A program made the translations under genes and the position numbers. Shown here piece by piece: positions 6,687-11,690 of a DNA stretch of 11,690 bases (within the stretch, counting starts at the first letter, position 1; the number at the start of each line of letters is the position of its first letter). The stretch is from an uncultured Bacilli bacterium. GTDB lineage: Bacteria > Bacillota_I > Bacilli_A > RF39 > UBA660. The notes under the pieces are model-generated. The model saw only the letters and a program-made list of their open reading frames with translations. It was not told the DNA's origin and searched no databases. The stretch covers positions 1 through 11,690 of the forward strand of contig CANQYR010000022.1 of assembly GCA_947628125.1 (NCBI GenBank). The letters run 5' to 3'.

Positions 6687-6695
6687 AGTATAGCA
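6687..6695 (-). promoter_or_regulatory. agrBD promoter, extended -10, weak -35
   Basis: On the minus strand: TGC-TATACT (6695-6687), an extended -10 element. The -35 position at 17-nt spacing reads TTATTT (6715-6710), far from consensus, as expected for an activator-dependent promoter. The transcript would have a leader of about 25 nt. Confidence 0.55.
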
Positions 6696-6724
6696 CTAAA
6701 AAAATGCTAAAAATAAAAGTGAAA

Positions 6725-6754
6725 ATGAAATGCCTTTTGTAGTGTTTTAAATGC
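6725..6754 (-). promoter_or_regulatory. Putative LytTR (AgrA) operator of agrBD
   Basis: On the minus strand: GCATTTAAA (6754-6746), 12 nt, GCATTTCAT (6733-6725). The 9-bp repeat with 12-bp spacer is the LytTR binding geometry, and CATTTAA resembles the Staphylococcus AgrA box ACAGTTAAG. The second copy is degenerate. Exactly 32 nt separate the second copy from the agrB -10, the same distance as on the csp side. Confidence 0.45.
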
Positions 6755-6783
6755 TAAATGTGCTATTCATAGTTATAAAACTG

Positions 6784-6813
6784 TAATTTAAGACGTAAAA
6801 AATAACATTTAAG
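6784..6813 (+). promoter_or_regulatory. Putative LytTR (AgrA) operator of csp
   Basis: TAATTTAAG (6784-6792), 12 nt, ACATTTAAG (6805-6813). The exact repeat is ATTTAAGAC at 6786-6794 and 6807-6815, a 21-bp period or two helical turns. ACATTTAAG differs by one base from the Staphylococcus AgrA half-site ACAGTTAAG. It ends 32 nt before the candidate csp -10. Confidence 0.6.
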
Positions 6814-6845
6814 ACATATTTCACATAAATTTAAAATTCAAGTAT

Positions 6846-6851
6846 TAAAAT
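6846..6851 (+). promoter_or_regulatory. Candidate -10 box of csp
   Basis: TAAAAT matches 5 of 6 bases of the -10 consensus. The -35 position at 17-nt spacing is ACATAA, which is poor. The repeats lie directly upstream of that -35. Transcription would begin near 6858 and leave a leader of about 74 nt. Confidence 0.4.
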
Positions 6852-6853
6852 AG

Positions 6854-6901
6854 TGCTGTCGTCAAAGCTTTGGGTAAAAGCTTTCATGATGTTGTATAGC
6901 A
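6854..6901 (+). other. Structured 5' leader of csp
   Basis: AAAGCTTT at 6864-6871 pairs with AAAGCTTT at 6877-6884 around the loop GGGTA. After a bulge, CGTC (6860-6863) can pair with GATG (6888-6891) including a G-U pair, and TGCT (6854-6857) with AGCA (6898-6901). No U-run follows, so it is not a terminator. The Shine-Dalgarno at 6916-6924 stays outside. Cold-shock genes often carry long folded leaders. If transcription starts near 6858 the outermost pairs would be lost. Confidence 0.45.
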
Positions 6902-6931
6902 GTAAAAATGTAATAGGAAGGGAGTCTAGAC

Positions 6932-7147
6932 ATGGTAAGAGGCAAAGTCAAATGGTTCAACAATGCCAAAGGCTACGGGTTTATCGAATATGGCGACTTA
7001 GAAGACATCTTTGTTCATTATTCGGCTATCAAAAAAGATGGTTACAAAACTCTTCATGAAGGTGAACTAGTCGACTTTAAAATGATTGAGACAGCTAAGG
7101 GACTACAAGCATTAGATGTAGAAGAAATCGTTCCTTCACTCAACTAA
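6932..7147 (+). CDS. Cold-shock domain RNA chaperone (Csp)
   Basis: 71-residue single cold-shock domain protein, a cytosolic five-strand beta-barrel that binds single-stranded RNA and melts structure. RNP1 is KGYGFIEY (13-20) and RNP2 is DIFVHYSAI (25-33). The N-terminal GKVKWFN is typical. GGAAGGGAG at 6916-6924 precedes the ATG by 7 nt. It is monocistronic: its own terminator follows and its promoter is divergent from agrB. Which csp paralogue it represents cannot be told. Its place behind paired AgrA-like repeats is unusual and suggests quorum-dependent expression (inference). Confidence 0.95.
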   Translation: MVRGKVKWFNNAKGYGFIEYGDLEDIFVHYSAIKKDGYKTLHEGELVDFKMIETAKGLQALDVEEIVPSLN

Positions 7148-7148
7148 G

Positions 7149-7175
7149 AAAACTGCTAACAATAGTAGTTTTTTT
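7149..7175 (+). terminator. Intrinsic terminator of csp
   Basis: AAAACTGCTA / TAGTAGTTTT (7149-7158 and 7163-7172) is a 10-bp stem with one G-U pair and the loop ACAA. The 3' arm runs into a T-run up to 7175. Confidence 0.85.
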
Positions 7176-7185
7176 CATCTTAAAA

Positions 7186-7214
7186 TAGACTTTATCCTTA
7201 CAATTTGATACAAT
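7186..7214 (+). promoter_or_regulatory. hpf promoter with extended -10
   Basis: TAGACT (7186-7191), 17-nt spacer, TACAAT (7209-7214), with TGA directly before the -10 as an extended element. It begins just after the csp terminator and gives a leader of roughly 15 nt. Confidence 0.55.
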
Positions 7215-7234
7215 AACTATAGGAAGGTGAAAAA

Positions 7235-7759
7235 ATGAGAATAGACATTCGCGGTGACAAGATGAAAGTAACTGAAAGCATTAAAAGTTACATTGAAGAA
7301 AAATTGGGGAAATTAGACCGTTATTTCGAAAGTCCTGAAGAAATAAAAGGTTATGTTGTTGTAAGAGTAAGAAATGGTAAAGAAATAATTGAAGTTACTG
7401 TACCAACGCAAAAATTTACATTACGAGCTGAAGAAGCGCATGCCGACTTATATGCAGCCATTGACTTAGTATCTGACAAATTAGAAAGACAAATTCGCAA
7501 AAACAAAACTAGATTAAAAAAACAATTTAAAGACGTTTTAAAAAATGTAATGTTAAATGAAGAAGTAGAAGAGGAAAACAATAATGGTATTGTTAAAAGA
7601 AAACATGTTGAACTAAAACCAATATCTGAAGAAGAAGCCGTCTTACAAATGGAACTTCTTGATCATGATTTTTACTTCTTTAAAAATAATGATACTGATC
7701 AAATATCTGTTCTATATAAAAGAAAAGATGGTTCCTACGGCATTATTGCTGGAGACTAA
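7235..7759 (+). CDS. hpf: Long-form ribosome hibernation promoting factor
   Basis: Ribosome-associated protein that dimerises 70S ribosomes into inactive 100S particles in stationary phase or stress. 174 residues is the long Firmicutes form. The N-terminal S30AE/HPF domain (1-about 105) opens MRIDIRGDKMKVTESIKSYIEEKL and contains LERQIRKNKTRL (83-94). An acidic linker (108-117) leads to the C-terminal dimerisation domain (119-172) with KHVELKPISEEEAVLQMELLDHDFYFF and YKRKDGSYGII. GGAAGGTG before the ATG is the ribosome binding site. It directly precedes secA, as in B. subtilis, but a terminator lies between. Confidence 0.95.
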   Translation: MRIDIRGDKMKVTESIKSYIEEKLGKLDRYFESPEEIKGYVVVRVRNGKEIIEVTVPTQKFTLRAEEAHADLYAAIDLVSDKLERQIRKNKTRLKKQFKDVLKNVMLNEEVEEENNNGIVKRKHVELKPISEEEAVLQMELLDHDFYFFKNNDTDQISVLYKRKDGSYGIIAGD

Positions 7760-7780
7760 AAGGCCCGAAAGGTCTTTTTT
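7758..7780 (+). terminator. Intrinsic terminator of hpf
   Basis: AAAAGGCC / GGTCTTTT (7758-7765 and 7771-7778) forms an 8-bp stem with one G-U pair and the loop CGAAA. The stem starts within the hpf TAA and ends in a run of T. Confidence 0.8.
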
Positions 7781-7831
7781 CTTGAAAAAAACACTTAAAA
7801 ACAAAAGAAAGCATATTTTTTTTAAAAATAA

Positions 7832-7837
7832 TATGAT
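7832..7837 (+). promoter_or_regulatory. Weak candidate -10 of secA
   Basis: TATGAT at 7832-7837 lies in a very AT-rich leader between the hpf terminator and the secA ribosome binding site (GGAGGT, 7852-7857). No matching -35 is visible. A promoter here is expected because a terminator precedes it, but the exact site is uncertain. Confidence 0.3.
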
Positions 7838-7864
7838 AAAATAAAGATTACGGAGGTAATATTT

Positions 7865-10354
7865 ATGGGATTATTTAGAAAACTAATAGACTCAGAATAT
7901 AAAGAATTAAAAAGATTTGAAAAAATAGCAGATGAAATAGTTGCTTTAGAGCCTACTATGGCCAAATTAACTGATGAAGAATTGAAAAACAAAACGGTAG
8001 AATTTAAAGAAAGATTAGCTAATAATGAAACTTTAGAAGATATTAAAGTTGAAGCTTTTGCTACGATAAGAGAAGCTGCCTATAGAGTAATTGGCGAAAA
8101 AGCTTACTATGTTCAAATACTAGGTGGTCTTGCTATTCATTATGGTAACATTGCTGAAATGAAAACTGGTGAAGGCAAAACCTTAACCGCCATTATGCCA
8201 ACTTATTTAAATGCCTTAACCGGTAATGGTGTTCATATAGTAACCGTAAATGAATTCTTAGCCAAAAGAGACTCAGAATGGATGGGAAGTATATTTAAAT
8301 TTTTAGGCTTGACCGTTGGTTTGAATTTGCGGGAATTAAACCCTATGGAAAAGAAAGCTGCCTATGATTGTGACGTATTATACTCAACTAATAATGAAAT
8401 AGGCTTTGATTACTTAAGAGACAATATGGTTGTTAGAAAAACAGATCGTGTTCAAAGAATGTTAAACTTCTGCATCGTAGATGAAGTTGACTCAATTTTA
8501 ATTGATGAAGCTAGGACTCCATTAATAATATCTGGTGGTAAGCAAAATGCCCGCAATTTATATCAAGAAGCTAATGATGCAGTAGTAAACTTTAAAGAAA
8601 ACGAAGACTATACTTTAGATGCTAAAACTAAAAATGTTTCGATAACTGAAATAGGTGCCGAAAAATTGGAAAAACATTTCCACTTAGATAATTTATATGA
8701 ATTTGGTAACTCTGTTTTAGTTCACCATATCAACAATGCTTTAAAAGCTAATTTTGGCTTTAAAAAAGATGTTGATTATGTTGTTAATAATGGGGAAGTA
8801 GTAATAGTTGATCCTTTTACGGGTCGTTTAATGCTTGGTAGACAATATTCTGAAGGATTGCATCAAGCCATTGAAGCTAAAGAAAGAGTTAAAATAAACG
8901 AAGAAACTCAAACCATGGCAACAATTACATTCCAAAATTTATTTAGAATGTACAACAAACTAGCCGGAATGACCGGAACTGCTAAAACCGAAGAAGAAGA
9001 ATTTAGAAATATATATAACATGTATGTTATCCAAATACCAACTAATAAACCAGTAATTAGACAAGACTTACCAGATTTGCTTTATTCTAATGAAAAAGGT
9101 AAATATGAAGCGGTTGTAAACGTTATTAAAGAAATTCATAAAACTGGTCAACCTATCTTAGTTGGTACTATATCAGTTGAAAATAATGAACGTTTAAGTG
9201 CCATGCTTAAAAAAGAAGGCTTAAAGCATGAAGTTTTAAATGCAACAAATCAAGCTCGTGAAGCCGAAATAATCGCTAAAGCTGGTGAAAAAAATGCCAT
9301 TACCATTGCCACTAATATGGCTGGTCGTGGTACGGATATTAAGTTAGGTAAAGGTGTAGCCGAATTAGGAGGCTTATATGTAATAGGAACAGAACGTCAT
9401 GAATCACGTCGTATTGATAATCAGCTTCGTGGTCGTTCAGGAAGACAAGGCGATCCTGGTACTAGTCAATTCTTTGTATCCTTTGAAGATGACTTAATGC
9501 GAAGATTTGGTACTGACCGAGTAAAAGCTATTATTGAAGCTTTAGGAATGACTGGAACTCAAAGTATTCGTTCTAAAAGGTTAAGCAAATCTATTGAGCA
9601 AGCTCAGAAAAAAGTTGAAGGCAATAACTTTGATATGCGTAAGAATTTACTTGATTATGATAATGTCGTTAATGAACAAAGACGTATTATTTATGAACAA
9701 AGAAATGAAATTATCGACAATGAAAGTATTCATGATAGTATTAAAGAAACATTTAGAAATACCATTGAAGATTTAGTAACTGCCCATATTGAGCCTGAAG
9801 GTTATTTAACTGAGAATGATCAAAATGAAATTATTGAGTATATGAATACCAACTTTATGAAAACGGAAAAATTAAAAGTTGATGAAATAAAAGATTTGGA
9901 TGAAGGTAAAACTATTGAATATTTAACCGAAAGATTAAATAATGACTATGAAGAAAAAATCAAAGATGCTCCTAATTTTGAAGAATTTGAAAGAGCTATA
10001 TCATTAAGGATAATCGATTCTTTATGGGTTGAACATTTAAATGCTATGGAAGCTTTAAAAGAAGGAATTTTCTTAAGGCAATATGCTCAAGCTAATCCTC
10101 TTCAAGCTTATACTATGGAAGGTTATGATACTTTTGAACAATTGTTAAATAAAATTGATGAAAGCATTGCCCAATTTTTATTGAAAGCAAATATTGAGCA
10201 AAATACGGAAATGAAGCAAACAATAAAAGGTAATGCCAATGATCATAAAGAAAAAGAATCACGTAAGCCAATAGTAAAAGAAAGAAAAATTGGTCGTAAT
10301 GATCCTTGCAGCTGCGGCAGTGGAAAAAAGTATAAAAACTGTTGTGGAAAATGA
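7865..10354 (+). CDS. secA: Preprotein translocase ATPase SecA
   Basis: Motor ATPase that drives secretory proteins through SecYEG at the cytoplasmic membrane. 829 residues, full length for Firmicutes. Motifs in order: Walker A MKTGEGKT (99-106); EFLAKRDSEWM (130-140); Walker B DEVDSILIDEARTPLIISG (206-224); preprotein-binding domain about 225-370; NMAGRGTDIKLG (484-495); QLRGRSGRQGDPGTSQFF (520-537); helical scaffold and two-helix finger around IDSLWVEHLNAMEAL (717-731); and the C-terminal zinc motif with C815, C817, C826 and C827, which also binds SecB or ribosomes in some bacteria. GGAGGT is 7 nt before the ATG. hpf lies upstream as usual. prfB, which often follows, is absent here. Confidence 0.97.
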   Translation: MGLFRKLIDSEYKELKRFEKIADEIVALEPTMAKLTDEELKNKTVEFKERLANNETLEDIKVEAFATIREAAYRVIGEKAYYVQILGGLAIHYGNIAEMKTGEGKTLTAIMPTYLNALTGNGVHIVTVNEFLAKRDSEWMGSIFKFLGLTVGLNLRELNPMEKKAAYDCDVLYSTNNEIGFDYLRDNMVVRKTDRVQRMLNFCIVDEVDSILIDEARTPLIISGGKQNARNLYQEANDAVVNFKENEDYTLDAKTKNVSITEIGAEKLEKHFHLDNLYEFGNSVLVHHINNALKANFGFKKDVDYVVNNGEVVIVDPFTGRLMLGRQYSEGLHQAIEAKERVKINEETQTMATITFQNLFRMYNKLAGMTGTAKTEEEEFRNIYNMYVIQIPTNKPVIRQDLPDLLYSNEKGKYEAVVNVIKEIHKTGQPILVGTISVENNERLSAMLKKEGLKHEVLNATNQAREAEIIAKAGEKNAITIATNMAGRGTDIKLGKGVAELGGLYVIGTERHESRRIDNQLRGRSGRQGDPGTSQFFVSFEDDLMRRFGTDRVKAIIEALGMTGTQSIRSKRLSKSIEQAQKKVEGNNFDMRKNLLDYDNVVNEQRRIIYEQRNEIIDNESIHDSIKETFRNTIEDLVTAHIEPEGYLTENDQNEIIEYMNTNFMKTEKLKVDEIKDLDEGKTIEYLTERLNNDYEEKIKDAPNFEEFERAISLRIIDSLWVEHLNAMEALKEGIFLRQYAQANPLQAYTMEGYDTFEQLLNKIDESIAQFLLKANIEQNTEMKQTIKGNANDHKEKESRKPIVKERKIGRNDPCSCGSGKKYKNCCGK

Positions 10355-10395
10355 GGTAAATAAAGGGTTTTAGAAAATTAATTAATAAAAAATTT

Positions 10396-10410
10396 AATCT
10401 AATTTAGATT
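10396..10410. repeat. 15-bp inverted repeat after secA
   Basis: AATCTAA-T-TTAGATT is a perfect dyad with one central base. As RNA it gives only a 5-bp stem with a 5-nt loop and a short TTTT, so it could be a weak secA terminator or an operator overlapping the next promoter's -35. The 149 nt between secA and the RhuM remnant hold no gene. Confidence 0.35.
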
Positions 10411-10440
10411 TTGTCAACCAAAAAATCAAAAAAGTAATAT
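10411..10440 (+). promoter_or_regulatory. Candidate promoter of the RhuM-like remnant
   Basis: TTGTCA (10411-10416, 5 of 6), an 18-nt spacer, TAATAT (10435-10440, 4 of 6). It abuts the inverted repeat at 10396-10410. Confidence 0.35.
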
Positions 10441-10445
10441 AAAAT

Positions 10446-10482
10446 AAAGGATGTCGCGATATTATAAATTGTTGACATCTTT
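10446..10482 (+). other. Long-loop hairpin in the remnant's leader
   Basis: GATGTC (10450-10455) pairs with GACATC (10474-10479), extended by AAA/TTT after a one-base bulge, with an 18-nt loop. TTTT follows, but the loop is large and the stem short. It may be an attenuator-like hairpin; support is weak. Confidence 0.3.
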
Positions 10483-10503
10483 TAAATTTAAGGAGGTGTA
10501 TAA

Positions 10504-10736
10504 ATAAAGAACAAAGATGATTCTAGTAATATAATAATTTATCAATCTGATGATGGAGAAGCTAAAATTGGAAAATGAAACTGTTAAACAAATGGCATTG
10601 CTTTTTAAAACTTCAAGAACAAATACTGTTGAACATATAAATAATATATATTTAGAGGGGGAATTAGAAAAAAATTCAACATGTCAGAATTTTCGACAAG
10701 TTCGAAAAGAGGCAAATAGAAAGGCAAGTATAGCTA
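10504..10736 (+). pseudogene. RhuM-family protein remnant, start lost and frameshifted
   Basis: Intact RhuM-like proteins begin with a stretch such as NSSNIIIYQSxDGEAKIxVRLENETVWLSQxQMAxLF and are about 300 residues or more, often found in accessory islands. Here AGGAGG (10491-10496) sits 7 nt before ATA at 10504 where ATG is expected. That frame reads KNKDDSSNIIIYQSDDGEAKI and then stops at 10576. Homology resumes one frame over from about 10565 as KLENETV, lacks the WLSQ segment, and continues QMALLFKTSRTNTVEHINNIYLEGELEKNSTCQNF and RQVRKE to about 10736. There the similarity ends and the rest of the protein is gone. So there is a mutated start, one frameshift, a small internal deletion and a large 3' truncation. 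Family recognition is from memory of the motif; the lesions are read directly. Confidence 0.75.
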
Positions 10737-10773
10737 ACAGAAATAGAAGTAAAAAATGCCTAGCTATAGATAT

Positions 10774-10804
10774 AAGCAAACTATATATGAGATTTGCTTT
10801 TTTT
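10774..10804 (+). terminator. Intrinsic terminator after the RhuM remnant
   Basis: AAGCAAA (10774-10780) pairs with TTTGCTT (10793-10799) around a 12-nt loop, followed by TTTTT. It separates the RhuM remnant from the XRE remnant. Confidence 0.6.
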
Positions 10805-10805
10805 C

Positions 10806-10814
10806 TGATATAAT
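10806..10814 (+). promoter_or_regulatory. Candidate extended -10 promoter of the XRE remnant
   Basis: TGA-TATAAT, identical to the extended -10 before agrA, lies just after the terminator and about 100 nt before the start codon. No good -35. A second TATAAT at 10884-10889 is closer to the gene and equally possible. Confidence 0.4.
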
Positions 10815-10912
10815 ATTTAATGAAACAAATAGTAATTTGCCGAACTCTCGCTTTGTGTCCTGTTTATTATTATATAGCAGTTATATAATTATTTATGAAA
10901 GGAGCAAAAACT

Positions 10913-11380
10913 ATGGATCAAGAAAAAATTGGAAAATTTATTGCTAAACCTCGTAAAGAAAAAAATATGACACAAGAACAATTAGCAGAAAAAATGAAAG
11001 TAACAGACAAATGAGCTTAATTGTACTATCCAAGAATTGTTAAATGACAGAAAGATGACAAAAGAAGAATTGTTAGATTTGAGGGAAACTATTAATAATT
11101 TAGTTGAATATGAATCGAATCAGCAAATTAAAAAAGATAAAAAATTTAACAAATATAATATGATTGGCGCTATTACTTTAGTTTTGACAGTATTCAATAA
11201 TGAGTTTGGTTATTTAAATTATGTCTTTACACCTATATTGTAGAATTTGTACAAAAAGCATTATATGGTATTAGTATATGTGCTAATATGATTAGTTTAT
11301 ATAGTCATTCTCATAACGTTTCTGTTAATGAAAGAAAAAAAGAACTTATAAAAAAATTAAATAAGAATTTAGGAGTGTGA
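10913..11380 (+). pseudogene. XRE-family regulator remnant with internal deletion
   Basis: AAAGGAGC and the ATG at 10913 are intact. The product starts MDQEKIGKFIAKPRKEKNMT then QEQLAEKMKVTDK and stops at 11012. This is the first half of an XRE/Cro helix-turn-helix; family members continue with AVSKWERG and a PDIS segment. That part, about 35 residues including the recognition helix end, is missing, and homology resumes in another frame at 11016 as LNCTIQELLNDRKMTKEELLDL. This leads to a linker and a hydrophobic segment around MIGAITLVLTVF, then a stop at 11241. A third segment, back in the first frame (11240-11380), reads VEFVQKALYGISICANMISLY and ends NKNLGV. The ancestor was thus an XRE protein with a C-terminal membrane region. 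A deletion plus a second frameshift inactivate it. Confidence 0.75.
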
Positions 11381-11384
11381 TGAT

Positions 11385-11522
11385 ATGGCTACAACAAAAG
11401 AGTATAAAGATTTTGTATTGGAACAATTAAATTTATTAAATAACATTACTTGTAAATTAATGATGGGAGAATATTTACTTTATTACAATAATATTTTATT
11501 TGGTGGTATATATGATGATTGA
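11385..11522 (+). pseudogene. TfoX N-terminal domain remnant
   Basis: 45 residues opening MATTKEYKDFVLEQLNLL, then MMGEYLLYYNNILFGGIYDD and a TGA. This is the start of the TfoX/Sxy N-terminal domain, in which MMGEYxLYYxGxxxGGIYDDRLLVK is the hallmark; complete domains are about 80-110 residues. The sequence breaks off exactly before the RLLVK strand. AGGAG at 11371-11375 is 9 nt before the ATG and lies in the end of the XRE remnant, 4 nt after its stop, so the two were once coupled. TfoX-like proteins in Firmicutes have no firmly known role. A short intact peptide is possible but the truncation makes function unlikely. Confidence 0.7.
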
Positions 11523-11560
11523 TGTTAGTATAGAAATAAATAAACTATCAAATGAATTAT

Positions 11561-11596
11561 AAAAATCTACAGAAATAATTTTTTGTAGATTTTTTT
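11561..11596. terminator. Bidirectional intrinsic terminator
   Basis: AAAAATCTACA (11561-11571) pairs perfectly over 11 bp with TGTAGATTTTT (11584-11594), loop of 12 nt, T-run to 11596 and an A-run on the other side. It closes the XRE-tfoX remnant operon. Confidence 0.8.
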
Positions 11597-11598
11597 AT

Positions 11599-11690
11599 GT
11601 GTAAAGTTTACACAAATATGAAAAAAAGCAAATTTTGGCTATTTTAAGGAAATTTGTATACAAAAAAGGAAAATCTGCTAAGCAAATTTT
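11599..11690. repeat. Dyad-rich non-coding DNA at the right edge
   Basis: Contains GTGTAAA-G-TTTACAC (11599-11613), the palindrome TTTGTATACAAA (11653-11664), a direct repeat AGCAAATTTT (11628-11637 and 11681-11690) and an imperfect dyad centred near 11680. No coding frame is seen. It may be an operator region for a gene beyond the window or an element end; cut off by the edge. Confidence 0.5.

Noticed and set aside
6691..6709. CIRCE (HrcA) operator suggested by TAGCACT...TGCTAA in the agrB promoter and TAGTGCTA at 771-778
   Set aside because: CIRCE needs TTAGCACTC-N9-GAGTGCTAA; the half-sites here are incomplete and the spacing (TAGCA-N9-TGCTA) is too short; no second half near 771.
6853..7059. 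Plus-strand ORF overlapping csp in another frame
   Set aside because: Runs through the leader hairpin and the csp gene, has no recognisable features; a shadow of csp.
888..10354. Mollicutes genetic code (UGA = Trp)
   Set aside because: TGA ends rpiB, the DUF1146 gene and secA at the expected protein ends, two of them in ATGA overlaps; tryptophans are TGG.
10550..10813. Intact 87-residue gene
   Set aside because: Its first part begins mid-homology to RhuM and its tail reads through the terminator hairpin at 10774-10804; it is the frameshifted part of a pseudogene.
1..11690. CRISPR array, tRNA or rRNA genes
   Set aside because: No regularly spaced direct repeats and no tRNA- or rRNA-like segments were seen on either strand.

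Overview
This is an AT-rich stretch with strong GGAGG-type ribosome binding sites, tightly packed genes and UGA used as a true stop: rpiB, the DUF1146 gene and secA all end in TGA, two of them inside ATGA start/stop overlaps. Gene content (DUF1146, SpoIID, SpoIIQ, hpf-secA, a complete agr peptide system) points to a low-GC Firmicutes lineage, probably an uncultured gut member of Bacilli (Erysipelotrichales/RF39-like). The genus cannot be named from this sequence alone.

Layout. (1) 1-787: the 5' part of a minus-strand gene for a membrane-anchored, cysteine-containing surface protein that runs off the left edge. It is divergent from the next block. (2) 799-3776: a plus-strand block with a strong promoter, rpiB - DUF1146 - spoIID - spoIIQ, then a hypothetical gene that may be a degenerate MreB/Mbl-like protein. 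The DUF1146-spoIID-spoIIQ(-mbl) neighbourhood resembles Bacillus. (3) 3824-6851: an agr quorum-sensing locus in convergent form. agrA-agrC run on plus and agrB-agrD on minus, and they meet at a shared bidirectional terminator. AgrD is a 36-residue peptide with the core SSACYWFFF-DEPE. (4) 6687-7147: the intergenic region between agrB and a cold-shock gene carries two divergent promoters. Each is preceded by 9-bp repeats with a 12-bp spacer, placed exactly 32 nt before its -10 box, as expected for a LytTR regulator such as AgrA. This mirrors the divergent P2/P3 arrangement of Staphylococcus agr, with csp in the P3 position. (5) 7186-10354: hpf and secA, the usual Firmicutes pair, each with its own terminator or promoter signals. 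(6) 10355-11690: where prfB often follows secA, there is a decayed accessory patch: RhuM-like, XRE-like and TfoX-like pseudogenes, then a terminator and dyad-rich non-coding DNA.

How it works together (inference): AgrB would process and export a thiolactone peptide from AgrD, AgrC would sense it, and AgrA would activate agrBD (positive feedback) and the csp transcript through the paired repeats. The sporulation block suggests an organism that forms spores or whose ancestors did; SpoIIQ here has lost every metal ligand of the LytM fold. Base composition of the plus strand shifts from C-rich (about 1.5-5.3 kb) to G-rich (secA), with the agr/csp intergenic region at the switch.
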